DNA of 64,000 nucleotides from Cyrtodaria siliqua (lineage: Eukaryota > Mollusca > Bivalvia > Adapedonta > Hiatellidae), in assembly GCA_037043455.1 (NCBI GenBank), contig JAWPHD010011459.1, forward strand, positions 1 to 64,000. Direction: 5' to 3'. The position numbers and the translations under genes were made by a program. The notes beneath the pieces were generated by a model. That model worked only from the letters and a program-made list of their open reading frames with translations, ran no database searches and was not told the DNA's origin. Shown here in pieces: positions 1-12,300 of the stretch; within the stretch, counting starts at the first letter, position 1, and the number at the start of each line of letters is the position of its first letter.

Positions 1-2
1 CT

Positions 3-880
3 ACAGAGAACATTATACTAAAAGCAATATATAAGGATTTGTTATCTAACTGTAATAAGGGCGCGAAGAATTGGCTAACTAATATAAGGTTTATCCTAAA
101 CAGTAACGGTTTTAATAATGTCTGGGATAATCCAATGAGTGTTAGTTTTAAACTATTTCCTTTAATATTTAAACAAAGATTAATAGATAGTTTCATGCAA
201 CAATGGAGATCTGATATAGAAGGCAGTAGAGTTTTAACGCTATATAAGGTGGTGAAAGAGAATTTTGATTTTGAAACATATCTAGAAACATTATGCTCCA
301 AACAATTAAGAAGTTGTATAACAAGAATAAGATTATCCGCTCATTGTTTAAGAATAGAAACAGGGAGATACTCAAGAGGTAGAACAGAGAGAAACGAAAG
401 AGTGTGCGTAATTTGTAACACAAACGCTATTGAAGACGAGTACCATTTTATTTTGATCTGTACTACTTACTCTAACATTAGAAACAAATATATTCCTAAA
501 TATTACACAACTAGACCAAGCATGTTTAAATTTGTAGAATTGTTGCAGTCATTAAACAAAAAGATTATTCTTAGTTTAAGTAAATTCATTTCCGATGCAC
601 TTGTATTACGGCTATCTACATCCATTTTAACAGACTAAAACAAAAAAAACTAAAAACACTAGATATCTTATTTTAGAACATCCTCGTTTATCATTGACAT
701 ACCATAATATATGTATGTTTTTGATTGTTTAAATATGTATGAAACAAAACAAAAACTTAGTGATTATTTTGTTGTATTTGCAATGTTAATATCTGTCACG
801 TGTGTGTATATTATAATTATCATATATTTGTAATGATGAAAAACTGTAATAGTTTAAGTCAATAAAAGTATCTATCTATT
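3..880 (+). mobile_element. 3' end of a non-LTR retrotransposon (LINE), truncated by window edge
   Basis: An open frame runs from base 3 to the stop at 636-638 and is open at the window edge, so this is the C-terminal end of a longer ORF. It contains a Cys-x2-Cys ... EDEYHF ... Cys stretch (CVIC, then EDEYHFILIC) after an RxSxH segment. This is typical of the C-terminus of invertebrate LINE reverse transcriptases, after the RT domain. A short 3' tail follows and ends at about 880 with AATAAAAG and a TATC microsatellite, a usual LINE 3' end. The RT catalytic domain is outside the window, so the clade cannot be named. It is on the same strand as the helicase gene. Confidence 0.75.
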
Positions 881-890
881 ATAAATTCTC

Positions 891-1221
891 TTAAAGGGAC
901 ACATGACAATCTGAATGTTTTAAAATCACAACCTCCCACTAGTTTTTCTGCATCACCTGCATTTGTTCAATCATTAATATTAATAACACTAAAATAAATA
1001 TGAAGTAAATTAATTTACATATAATTAACAGTTGATAATAATGCACCAATAATACATGTTCAACTTATGGTAAAATCAGTGAGAAACATTGAAAACTAAA
1101 TATTTTAATTTATTTATATGCAAGTAGGTTTAAAGTGAATATGATACTGGATATATAAATCGAAACAATGATTTCAATGCTTGATAAACAATTCAAGATT
1201 GCCATAATTATGTCCCTTTAT
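891..1221. mobile_element. MITE with TTAAAGGGACA / TGTCCCTTTA ends, copy 1
   Basis: The stretch starts TTAAAGGGACA and ends TGTCCCTTTATA, a short terminal inverted repeat. The interior (phrases around TTTGTTCAATCATTAAT and GATACTGGATATATAAATCG) recurs at about 3650-3920, which ends GTGTCCCTTTAA. It has no coding potential. It abuts the LINE tail, starting about 10 bp after it. Confidence 0.55.
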
Positions 1222-3148
1222 ATACTATCTTTATACAATTTGCCATTACCACTGTAACAGACTGTCAGATAATGAACTTTGATAAAGTTGGAAATATTTT
1301 TAAAATCTTATAAATGCTTAGTATTTTTATTTTATGTTCTAAAACAGCAACAGAATTACATTAATTTTAATATGAGCTGACATTTTTTGATAAAACATGA
1401 TACATGCAGATTAAAATGTCAGTTCCTGAAACAATACAAGTTGACAAATTGCTGCAATTTTACATCAGATCCACCTCCAAAGTGTAGTTTTTGCAGCAGA
1501 TAGCTGTCTGGTATTAAAGGAAGTACATCAGGCTTTAGGGCCTAATTTGTTTAAAACATAATAAAGTATAAAATTATCAATTTAAAGCGTGAAGTAGTTC
1601 ATAAATATAGATAGAATATTAAAAGTTTCCTATAATACAATGTAACAATTAAAAAAATTAATTTACAACAAATCTTTAAGTCCATAAAGTATGCACTTTG
1701 CATAATGTTCATTATAGACTTGCCTAATCAGTTACGGTAATGATGTTGTCACATTCAGTGTTAAATGTTTGAATCCTGATAATAATGCAAGACCTTTATA
1801 ATAAAACGATGAACTTTTTGTGTTGTTTTAATCCAGGAATTTTATTGCATGCCACAGTGGTGTTTACTGAACTATTAATAGATGCATCAACATTTAAAAT
1901 TTGAGGCATGTTAACATTCAGTTCATTCCCATACACATGTAGATTGTTTTTGGGCAGGATTGCAAATTCAAAATCTGGTCTATGGAATGGTAATGCCTGT
2001 CCATTCAACAATATTTTTTTTGCATTTAACTCCATTGATGGAAAACTAAGAATGATACCCTACTGAATGCTGACAACAGTGCTTGACCTCGTTAACAATT
2101 ACTATAAACCCTCGATTTTGTGAAGATCACTTGAAACATGTATGTTGGACATGTCACTTTAGGTGAGACATCGTGTTGTATGCAACTCTTGTTTCTAGAT
2201 GTAAATGGAGGGGTCATGGAATATTCATTCCTGTTGGTGCCATATACCTTTTTGTGTTGGTGCGCCATACAACTCAATTCTATTCAGTTCAATAATTATT
2301 GTAAAATGCATTACTCCCGGGAGAAATTAACTCGGGGTGTATGGTATATATGATTGTTAGAGTTTTACAATGAAAATCACAATGAATCATATATCTTACT
2401 GAAAAGGCTTGTTATGACCATAAAAGTATAAATCACAAAAACTTGATAGTGATGGCCAAGTAAGACGCATTCCATATTTATAATTGAAATATTCAGTTGA
2501 ATTGACTCAAAAAGTGTGTCGATGTGATTTTGATCTGTTATCTGAATAACTGGTAAACAGTAGATTTTTGTCGAACAGTCATTGGTATTTCTGTAGTAAC
2601 GAACAGCAGAACCAGGCAATGCATAGCGCTTGACAGGACCAACTCTTCATTATACGATCACTCGCTGCCTCGTTCATGCCTCATTCCTTGCTTGCATCCG
2701 ACCTTGTGACTAAAAATTTTAAAAACCCTTAACATCTTTTATTTCTTCATCAGTTTTCATCATATTATTTGTCATTTGACAAAAAGACAGCTCACCTTAC
2801 CTGGTTTGATCAAAGGTCAAGGTCACAGTCAAGAGGTTCAAACCAAAACCTAATGCAAACATGAACCCTAAATATTTTTCAGGTTTTCATATTCTTTCTT
2901 CAAACATTGCATATGTGACAAATGATAACTTATATCTCAAAAGGTCAAGGTCACATTCTGGGTTTGCAATTTAATTTTTTACTAAATACCATTTTATATA
3001 TATTTTCATCAACTTTTGCAGTATTTATTGTCATTCAAAATATTCAACTTTCCTTTTCAGTTTCAAAAGGTCAGGTCTCAATGAAGGTCTAAATTGTCTA
3101 TAAGTCTAATTTTAGCAGAGTTCTTTACAGTCATTATAATGTTTTCAT
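1222..3148. other. Non-coding, AT-rich stretch with AGGTCA-rich paragraphs
   Basis: I see no gene here. A 79-codon minus-strand open frame (1796-2035) has no supporting splice or homology signal. From about 2690 the text becomes the repeat vocabulary seen elsewhere in the window (AAAGGTCAAGGTCACA at about 2813 and 2942), which recurs in a related form at about 4720-5040. Confidence 0.4.
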
Positions 3149-4732
3149 TTTTAGCTCGACTGATCAGAGATCAGCAGAGCTTATGCCGTGGTGCGGAGTC
3201 CGTCATCCGTCTCTCCGTAAACGTTTATTTATGGGACTTCTTCTAAAATGATCAGCATGACATGATGTTGGTCCTTGTCAAAAATCGTTTTGATTCGACA
3301 TTAAACATGGGTGCCAGTGGCCATCTTTGTTTACATAGAGTTATATAGTAAAACTTGTAGCGACTACTCCTCTGAGACTACTTGACGGATTTTCATGAAA
3401 CTTTACAGGAATGTTGCTCTTGATGTGTTATTGATCCTAGCAAAATTTCAGGTCGGCCAGAAATTCAAGATGACCACCACAGCTAAAAATAGATTTTTAA
3501 AAAAATAAGTTTTAGCGACAACTTCTTGAAAACTATAGGTGATATTGATATGGGACTTTTTCTAAAATGATCAGCATGACATGGTGTTGATCCTAGTTGA
3601 ACATTATTTTAATTCGACACATGGCAATCTTGGTTTTTTAAAACTTGTGGTGTCCCGTTAGTCTTTCTACACAATTTGCATTTGTTCAATCATTAATGTT
3701 AATTATAAGAATTGTATCAAACCATTTGTTTTTTGATATTACTATTTTTTGATATTATTGCACCAGTAATATATTAAAACTTGTAGTATAATAAGACGAA
3801 ATAGTGAATACTGAAAATTTGATTTATTTAAATGTAACCAGGGTAAAAGTAAAAATGATACTGGATATATAAATCGAGACACCCATTTAAATACTTCAAG
3901 ATTGCCGTGTGTCCCTTTAAACATGGCTGCCAGTGGCCATCTTTGTTTACATAGAGTTATATAGTAAAAACTTGTAGCGACTACTCCTCTGAAACTACTT
4001 GACGGATGTTCATGAAACTCCACAGGAATGTTGCTCATGATGTCTAATGATCCTAGAAAAAATTTAGGCTGGCCAGAAATTCAAGATGGCCGGCTAAAAA
4101 TAGATTTAAAATAAATAAATTTGTAGCGACTACTTCTTGAAAACTGTAAGTGATATTGATATGGGACGTTTTCTAAAATGAACAGCATGACATGATGTTG
4201 ATCCTTGTCGAAATTATTTTATTTATTTCGATGCGACTTTAAACATGGCCGCTAGCGGCCATCTTTGTTTACATAGATTTATATAGTAAAAACTTGTAGC
4301 GACTACGTCTCTGAAACTACTTGACAATTTTTAATGAAACTTCACAGGAATGTTGCTCTTGATGTCTAATTGATCCCAGATTTTTTTTAGGTCGGCCGGA
4401 AATTCAAGATGGCTGCCATGGCTAAAAACACATTTTTTAAAAAAAGTTTGTAGAGACTACTTCTTGAAAACTGTAAGTGATATTGATATGGGACTTTTTC
4501 TAAAATGATCAGCATGACATGATGTTGATTCTTGTCGAAAATTCTTTTGATTCGACATTAAACATGGCTGCCAGTGGCCATCTTTGTTTACCTAGAGTTA
4601 TATAGTAAAAACTTCAACTTGTAGCGACTACTCCTCTGAAACTACTTGACAGATTTTTATGAAACTTCACAGGAATGCTGATCTAGCTATCAAAATCTAT
4701 CAGTAGAGCTTCAAGGTCATTGACCTCTTGTT
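3149..4732 (+). mobile_element. Dispersed element family A, copy 1 (Helentron-like non-autonomous)
   Basis: It begins TTTTAGCTCGACTGATC and ends with the palindrome AGGTCATTGACCT (4714-4726) followed by CTTGTT (4727-4732). The interior is a tandem of roughly 330-bp paragraphs (TGTAGCGACTACT..., GATATTGATATGGGACTTTT, ACATGGCTGCCAGTGGCC). A second copy lies at 35232-37097. A piece of the AAAGGGACA MITE (about 3650-3920) is nested inside. No protein is encoded. Assignment to Helentron-like elements rests on the 3' hairpin plus TT end and is an inference. Confidence 0.6.
3650..3920. mobile_element. AAAGGGACA MITE, copy 2, nested and 5' eroded
   Basis: The interior matches 891-1221 (TTTGTTCAATCATTAAT, TGCACCA.TAAT, GATACTGGATATATAAATCG) and it ends GTGTCCCTTTAA at 3907-3920, inside family A copy 1. 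The left terminus is not clear. Confidence 0.45.
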
Positions 4733-6034
4733 GTTATTAAACTTTGCATAATTTATGCGTAACATACACAAAAGTCAGCTTAGCAGTTAGTAAATGTTGA
4801 ATGTTGCAGTAAAGGTCAAGGTCACCATCTGGGTATATGTCTGATTTTAACTTTGAACAAATTATTTATAGTTAATATGAAAAAGATCCAAAGTCACAGC
4901 TAAGGTCACTATGTTCATAAGCCAATTATAAACTGAATTTTTTTTTTTATTTCTTCATCATTCCTTGCATATATACAGTCACTGACACTAGCATCAATAT
5001 CAACAGTCGAATTTTCAAGGTCACAGTCAGTTGTCAATTGGATATTACTATTTATGACTGTTCAATATTATTCCACTCTTGAATGAGGACAGTCGTAACA
5101 AACAATCATAAATAACATAAATAAACACTACCACCAATATTAAAGACATTTTAATTTTAAACTGCAATAAAATCATCAATATAAATTCATGAGTCTGTTT
5201 AAAGTAGCTTTCCCGCCAACAATAGCCAAATTTTACAACATATGTACACGGTTTCTAAACCTACTGATGGCGAGGTATATATACAACTTACATATTTTGA
5301 GAATCCAAACTCTATAGACACAATATAAACAGCTTTAACCAGCCAGGCCAAACCCCAAAACTGGAGCGTCGAATTAAGAGTTGCCAACTCATAATTAATT
5401 TTACCCATATTCAGTCATGGGCATTTTAAGAACCTGTGAAAAAACTAGACTTTTAATTGGCATATATACATTATTTTATGACCTGAACACTTAGATAGGG
5501 TTTGGATAAATATTTGTAGTGCAATTTTGCCGTTATTTGGCAGGTTAGTGCCTTTAATAATACTGTCCAGCTTATATGCAAATATGCATAACAATGGTAG
5601 GTGACGCAATGACATACCTTGCACTTTAGAGCTGCAGACATCTGAAATGTATGGGGTCAAACGGTGGTGGGCATGTCTAAAGATGCCCCACCCATCCAAT
5701 TTCTTTTTTAAATAAATATTTTATGAAGTTGTCAAGGTCATAGAAGAAAGAGCGGACAAAATCGAAAAACATCCATGTCAGACTAGAAACAGCAGTTATG
5801 GCCTTTGAATAAGTTAAACATGCTAAACAGTTGAGCTCCTTCAATTTTCATTCAGTCTATACAAACTAAACTTGTTCAAGATATATCGTGACAAAAACTG
5901 ATAAAAATTTACTTTGTCATATTGTTATATCAATGACAGTTGAATAAGTTCAATAACCAGTAAAATTTATGTCGGAAAGCAGAGTTTTGGCCCTTGATTG
6001 AATGAAAAGAGCTATATTTTGCTTAATCAACACA
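4733..6034. other. No gene seen; repeat-derived intergenic or intronic DNA
   Basis: It holds more AGGTCA-type paragraphs to about 5060, then AT-rich sequence with short unsupported minus-strand ORFs (5199-5408, 5445-5699). From about 5740 to 6034 it resembles the sequence at 17370-17515 (GACTAGAAACAGCAG, GAGCTCCTTCA, TTTTCATTCAGTCTATA), so it is the body of the element whose end carries the 58-bp array. Confidence 0.4.
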
Positions 6035-6915
6035 GCCTCCCCAGTCCTCCTAGCCCCTCCGCCACTGCGCACCTGTTATAAGAGCCAGTAGAGCCTCCCC
6101 AGTCCTCCTAGCCCCTCCGCCACTGCGCACCTGTTATAAGAGCCAGTAAAGCCTCCCCAGTCCTCCTAGCCCCTCCGCCACTGCGCACCTGTTATAAGAG
6201 CCAGTAGAGCCTCCCCAGTCCTCCTAGCTCCTCCGCCACTGCGCACCTGTTATAAGAGCCAGTAGAGCCTCCCCAGTCCTCCTAGCCCCTCCGCCACTGC
6301 GCACCTGTTATAAGAGCCAGTAGAGCCTCCCCAGTCCTCCTAGCCCCTCCGCCACTGCGCACCTGTTATAAGAGCCAGTAGAGCATCCACAGTCCTCCTA
6401 GCCCCTCCGGCACTGCGCACCTGTTATAAGAGCCAGTAGAGCCTCCCCAGTCCTCCTAGCCCCTCCGCCACTGCGCACCTGTTATAAGAGCCAGTAGAGC
6501 ATCCACAGTCCTCCTAGCCCCTCCGGCACTGCGCACCTGTTATAAGAGCCAGTAGAGCCTCCACAGTCCTCCTAGCCCCTCCGCCACTGCGCACCTGTTA
6601 TAAGAGCCAGTAGAGCATCCACAGTCCTCCTAGCCCCTCCGGCACTGCGCACCTGTTATAAGAGCCAGTAGAGCCTCCACAGTCCTCCTAGCCCCTCCGC
6701 CACTGAGCACCTGTTATAAGAGCCAGTAGAGCATCCACAGTCCTCCTAGCCCCTCCGGCACTGCGCACCTGTTATAAGAGCCAGTAGAGCATCCACAGTC
6801 CTCCTAGCCCCTCCGGCACTGCGCACCTGTTATAAGAGCCAGTAGAGCATCCACAGTCCTCCTAGCCCCTCCGGCACTGCGCACCTGTTATAAGAGCCAG
6901 TAGAGCATCCACAGG
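6035..6915. repeat. 58-bp GC-rich minisatellite, about 15 units
   Basis: The unit begins GCCTCCCCAGTCCTCCTAGC and ends GTTATAAGAGCCAGTAGA. Starts at 6035, 6093 and 6151 give a 58-bp period. Variants include GCCTCC/GCATCC and CCGCC/CCGGC, with GCATCC/CCGGC types dominating the right half. It is far more GC-rich than its surroundings. The last unit runs into GGCCCTCTTGTT (to 6925), the same type of end as at 17525-17548. Confidence 0.9.
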
Positions 6916-6923
6916 CCCTCTTG

Positions 6924-7046
6924 TTACACTATGGATTATTATGATCCTGCCAATGAAGTTGGAGGAAGGTTCATATAGCATGTTGCACTATGGATTATTA
7001 TGACCCTGCCAATGAAGTTGGAGGAAGGTTCATATAGCATGTTGCA
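6924..7046. repeat. 60-bp direct duplication
   Basis: Two adjacent copies of about 60 bp begin TACACTATGGATTATTATGA and TGCACTATGGATTATTATGA and end AGGTTCATATAGCATGTTG. They differ at a few positions. Confidence 0.8.
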
Positions 7047-9140
7047 TGTCTGTCCCTTGAATACAGTTCTGGGCAGCAGCGAAGGTCAACTAACATATTT
7101 CCTGGTTTCACGTCATAATTCTGCAATGAATGGTTAGATCAAAAAGATATTGGGCAATATGGAGTTTCATACTACTCGTGCCAACCCTAAGGGTCACGAC
7201 AAAGGTCAAATTTCAAAATCTTGTTTGGGCTGTAATTTGGCAATGATTATTTGGATCAGTAATATAATGAGCAGAAAGGATCAACACACGGAGGAAAAGA
7301 GCCCATACAACTCCTGCCAATTTGGGGTTAAGTTTGTGATAAAGCTTAAAGATCAGATCTCAAAATCTTCAATAATGGTAGGGTAGGCTATTAAGCAAAT
7401 TAGGCACAGTAGGAGTGGCTTATCCACTGGTCAGTTTGTGCTGTTTGTAAACACAAACACATGTGGTATGGTAGAGCAATAAACTGCAGTGTGTCAGAGA
7501 TAAACATGAAGAGATAATCATCCTAGGCAATTATCAATTACCTATCAATAAGTGGAATTATAAACTTGGGAGTGTGTCCCTATTTAACTCCAATAAAACA
7601 AATAATCACAATTTTTTTCCCACAAATAACTAAACTTTTATAGAATTTATTTTGTATACATTTATAATGTGTTCACCAAGGTTTCTTCAGGCAATAAACT
7701 ATTAATTAAGTTTCAAAAACTATTTTTGGTATCTGTTTTATTTTTTGTTAATATGTAAGCATTGTTTGCATTGTTGAGGAACAAAAAAAAAACACTTGCT
7801 GTTTCTGAAGAGCAACTTAAGACAATTACCCATTAATTTAAAGGATAACCTCAATCTCAAATACATAATTTATGTAGCTCCTAGAACAAGAAACTGTTGA
7901 TTAAAAACAGAAAAATAGGGCACTGGAATGACAAATGCTTCTGGAGTTATGTATGACATAGAAGGGATATATAATGCCAATGTGTGTTTTAGAAATGATC
8001 AGGCAATGGTTCCCAAATTTACCAAGTGTTCCCAACATGGGTCATTTATGGGAATTTTTTGAGTCAGGACACATGCACATGCGATTTTACAATATCTGTA
8101 CACATAATATTTATGAAAAAAAAATAACTTTCATAATATCTAATGTCATGTCTCTGTAAGTTACTTCATAAGATGTCTGTACTGTACATTTAAACACTGT
8201 AGTATTTGTAGTAGTATTTTATTCCCCCATATGTCAGCTGAATGAAAATCTCCAGCATCTCAACTCTAGTTGGCTGGGAATGAAAATCTCCAGCATCTCA
8301 ACTCTAGTTGGCTGGTAGAGAGGTCATGACCTTTCATCAACTGTCAATCACCAGTGGTGGAAAATTTGAATTTTACGACAGTTTTCAAAAGATATTTTTG
8401 GGATATAACACTCATATTTCAAATTCACAAGGAATATTCAAGAACATTTATGCCAAGTTTCAACAAAATATGTGGGGTAGGTCTATTAACATTTTGAAAA
8501 AATCCCCATTGGTGCTTTGCTTGTAGACAGCTGTGTTCGGTGATAGTAGCCATTTTTCAGTCTACCCAGCTTTTATAGTTTGACTCTGGCTTTTAAAGGT
8601 CAAACTTGTGTCGTGGGCCCTGACACAGCAATGACTGATTGGATTAAAAATGGTGACCTGTGAATCATATTTGGCCCCGCCCCAGGGATCACATTTTACT
8701 AGACTTAGGGAAAAATTAAAAAATCTTTTTCTGAAACACAAGACATAGAGCTCTCAAAATTGCCTGTAGCATAAGCTTATGGTTTAAATAGTTACACTGG
8801 GGTCAAATTTGGCCCTGCCCCAGGGGTCGCAGTTTTGCATAGAGTTATATAGAAAAATCTTTGTAAAATCTTCTGTAAATCTACAAGTCAGACATCTAAT
8901 ATTTTGCATGTATTATGCTTCTCTACCAAGGTTGTTCAAATGTTGGACCCGTCAAAGGGGTCACATGTTTTACATAGTCTTATATCGAGAAACATTTGAA
9001 AAATCTTCTGTAACGGCGCAATGCATCCTTTGACCCTGTAGTTTATTCCATGGGTGACACTTGAGCAAATCGCTTTATAACTGTGTTAGCCTCTTTGCCT
9101 GTAAAGTACCTTTGTCTGTAAGATATCATTTTGAATACAG
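7047..9140. other. No gene seen upstream of first recognised ZGRF1 exon
   Basis: This is probably intron 5' of exon 1. It holds a 39-bp direct duplication (about 8240-8317, ending CTAGTTGGCTG) and three diverged copies of a roughly 150-bp paragraph at 8680-9040 (GGCCC(T/C)GCCCCAGGG, ATAGAGTTATATAG, AAATCTTCTGTAA). I looked for an exon encoding the N-terminal half of DUF2439 and did not recognise one. Confidence 0.35.
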
Positions 9141-9300
9141 GCCGTATTGTTTGATGACAAGGGTGGACGATTGGACAGTATCCACATCAAGGTGGCAGAC
9201 GTAGTGGTTGGGGAACAGTTAGAGAGTGACCGCTACTATATACTGGTCGAGGAGCTAAAGAAACCTGCTGGACATGCCACCATTCAGGCACACAATCCAG
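9141..9300 (+). CDS. ZGRF1: ZGRF1 exon 1 (numbered from first seen): DUF2439 second half
   Basis: The acceptor is TTTGAATACAG and the donor CCAG/GTACAC. It reads AVLFDDKGGRLDSIHIKV..., then LESDRYYILVEEL. This matches the C-terminal half of the DUF2439 domain found at the N-terminus of ZGRF1 and of fungal recombination proteins. In phase 0, out phase 1. The first half of the domain, with the start codon, must lie upstream. Confidence 0.9.
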
Positions 9301-12300
9301 GTACACTGTTATAAACAGGACGTGCAGCAAATTCTGTGATAATTGTGTAATCTTTATATCGTAATCTATTGAAATTGATCTACAATTTATGCCATGCACA
9401 TTGCTTTTCATCCATCTGTTTGTTATCTTTTTATAATTCAAAGACTGCAAGAGAAACAACGCAAAACGTTCCTTTTGCTTCCAAAGGGTTGGCTACATAC
9501 TCCTAGATAGCATATAAAAATTATTTTTATGCCCCCGAAAGGGTTTTTGGGGCATATAGTAATCGCACCGTCCGTCAGTCCGCAGTTCCGTGTCCGGACT
9601 GTACCTTCAAAACCCCTGCATGGATTTTTAATTAACTTGGCACAAGTGATCACCATAACAAGACGATGTGTCGTTCGCAAAACCCAGGTCCGTACCTCAA
9701 AGGTCAAGGTCACACTTGCAGTTCATAGGTCAAAAACAGGTACGCAATTTCGTGTCCGGACCGTAACGTCCCAACCCATCGAGGGATTTTTAAATAACTT
9801 GGCACAACTGATCAAGACAACGTATCGTGCACAAAATCCAGGTCCATGGCTCCAAGGTCAAGGTCACACTTAGAGGTCAAAGGTCACTTCGGGAGCATTT
9901 GTCACTGTAAAGTGACATTTCTTGTTTTCGACTATTGTACTCACCCATTTGTTGGCATCACCATCTCCATCACTGCCCCATTTTGTTAATCTTTTGTTTT
10001 TAAGCTTGTATCTCTTCAACTAGAAGTTGCAATGTTGTGAAACTTCACAGGTATATATGCCACAAAAGGATTACATGAATTACTAAGGTCTCAATTTTCT
10101 AGGTTGTATTTTGCAAAATTATCTGCCCTTTTCTTAGATTAACCTTTTGTTTGTAAGCTCTGGCATCTCTACAAGAATCAGGTTCAGACATGCCATCAAA
10201 GGATTATATGATTTCCAAGGTCTGTTTAATCTGGGTTGTATTTTATCAAAATGTTCTGTCCTTATCTTTTAGTAAATATGTAATGGTTAACCTTTTGTAT
10301 GTAAGCTTATATCTCTACAACTATAAGTCGCAATCTTATAAAACTTCAAAACAAGATTGCATGTTTTAAAAAGGTCCCATCATTCTGGCTTTTAGTCTTA
10401 CAAAATGATTTCCCTTTGGGTCTTATATAAAGATCCATTTAATTGTATTATGTCAGTTTTTTTAAGCTTTTACGAATATTCTAGCGTGCTGTCCTTTTGG
10501 CAGCTCTTGTTTTATAATAAAATTAAAAAAAGAAAATCATCATGGCTTTCTAGGACAAGAAACGTTTTTCAAAGTGGTACATGTTATGACATTTTCAGAG
10601 ATGGTCAAATCACAGACAGAGAGTCAAGAATCATCACAGAGGAGTCTGTCACAAGCACGGTGTGCAGGACTTAAGAGGAAGAAATCGGTAATAACAAACC
10701 ATTCATGTGTTTTAGCCATAGTAATAATAGTTAATTTATATATAGTAATAATAGTTAATTTATATAATAAACCAAGAGTAAATAATGAACCAAGGACTAT
10801 TCTACTAAAACATATCCAGGACCCCAGGAAGGCAATTAAATAAACATCTATGGGTGAACCCTATTTTTCGAAAGTGGGTTCTTTAAACTAAGTTTTGCAT
10901 CTATGGGTATGGTTTAATGGAATAGCCCCAAGACATTTTTCAGCATCATAAAACAGGCCGTTATTGGGTCATATTCCCAATGACAAAACATATCTTTTTT
11001 TCCCAATTTTGAGAAGAAAATTCCCAATTGAAAGAAGAAAAAGAAAGAACACTGAAAAGTAGCAAAAATGTGACAAGTATTGAATATGAAATGCTTTTAA
11101 ATGCCTCTGTTGATCTTGTTGTACTGTAAACAGTATGAAAGATACAATAATGAAATAAATGTTTGACTTTTTTGTTTCCCAATTTTATGAAAAATCGCGC
11201 TAAAATTCCCAATTTTGAGGGTATGGGTTATGTTCCCAAAATGTAGAAAAAAAGCACTGTAAAATGTTTAATCAATGTCAGAAATATGCAATTTTTGTGG
11301 ATAAGACTGAGCTGTTGTTAAACTACCAGTTCTGATGTAATCCTAACTTTACCCTTCTGTCACCAGAAAGTGAATTATTATTATTTTTTTGATTAATCCG
11401 AATTTACAGAAATATTAAGACTTAAGAAGTATGTTTTCACGCCAAATTATTGAACTGATTTCTTCTTTTTTTGTATGATAGTAATGCTAATGCAATAAAC
11501 TTATGTACCAAAATTTCCTGATCAACAGTGTTACAATATTGATCTGAAGTATGTGTTTGTAAATGTATTCCAGGGGTTTATGCCACCAAGGATGTTAAAG
11601 CAACAACACAAGGAAGTGACAAACACCATGCCTCAGTCAGATGATGGCGCTCTGCAGTGGAATACTAATATGGCAAGGCGGTTACACAGTACAGGCACCA
11701 GCCATCATCATGGACATCTTGATGGGAACCAGAAAAACCTTGATCTCAGGAGTCGGTATCAGTCTTGTCCAGACAATCCAGATGAATATCAAAACATTGA
11801 CCATTCAGTTTCAGTAGTTCATAAAAAGACGTTTGAAAAACCAAACCATACAACTTTGACAGATGTTACGGCTTCAACTAAAACAGCTGATCCATTTGTC
11901 GGTAGGATAAACAAAAACATGTTAAACTTGTATTCTAGGTTTGGAAAAGGAGATAGCATTACAAATAAAGATAACTCTAGCCAAGACTCAGATTCTAGTA
12001 ATGACAGTGCTAGAGTTATATCCCCTTGGTCTGTCTATGGTTCTGCAAACAGTAGTCCAGCGTTTGGCCATCCAAAGGCTTTGAACAGAGAAAGTGTTGC
12101 AAGTTTTAACAAATATGAGGATGAAACATCTGTTAGTGCTACAAGAGATCTTGGGGACTTTGAGGAACCAGGTCATATTTCAAAATCTTCCGTGTTTTCC
12201 CCAATTGACCAAAGTAGACATCATCATAGTTCGTCAAACACTCGTATAAAAGGTAATGAAACAAAGGAAAAAGCTGCTGTATCGTGCAAACCATTATCTG

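Noticed and set aside
39..638. Stand-alone host gene of 199 codons
   Set aside because: The frame is open to the window edge and its Cys motif and 3' tail fit the end of a LINE ORF2.
1796..2035. 79-codon minus-strand ORF starting MELNAKK
   Set aside because: Composition is not clearly repeat-like, but there is no splice site, homology or neighbouring exon to support it in AT-rich non-coding DNA.
3742..4038. 98-codon minus-strand ORF
   Set aside because: It crosses the junction between a nested MITE and the family A element, so it cannot be an ancestral gene.
11553..11573. Upstream extension of the exon 3 open frame as a start of translation
   Set aside because: The extension begins with GTG, not ATG, and is polypyrimidine/acceptor sequence; exon 2 splices in phase to 11574.
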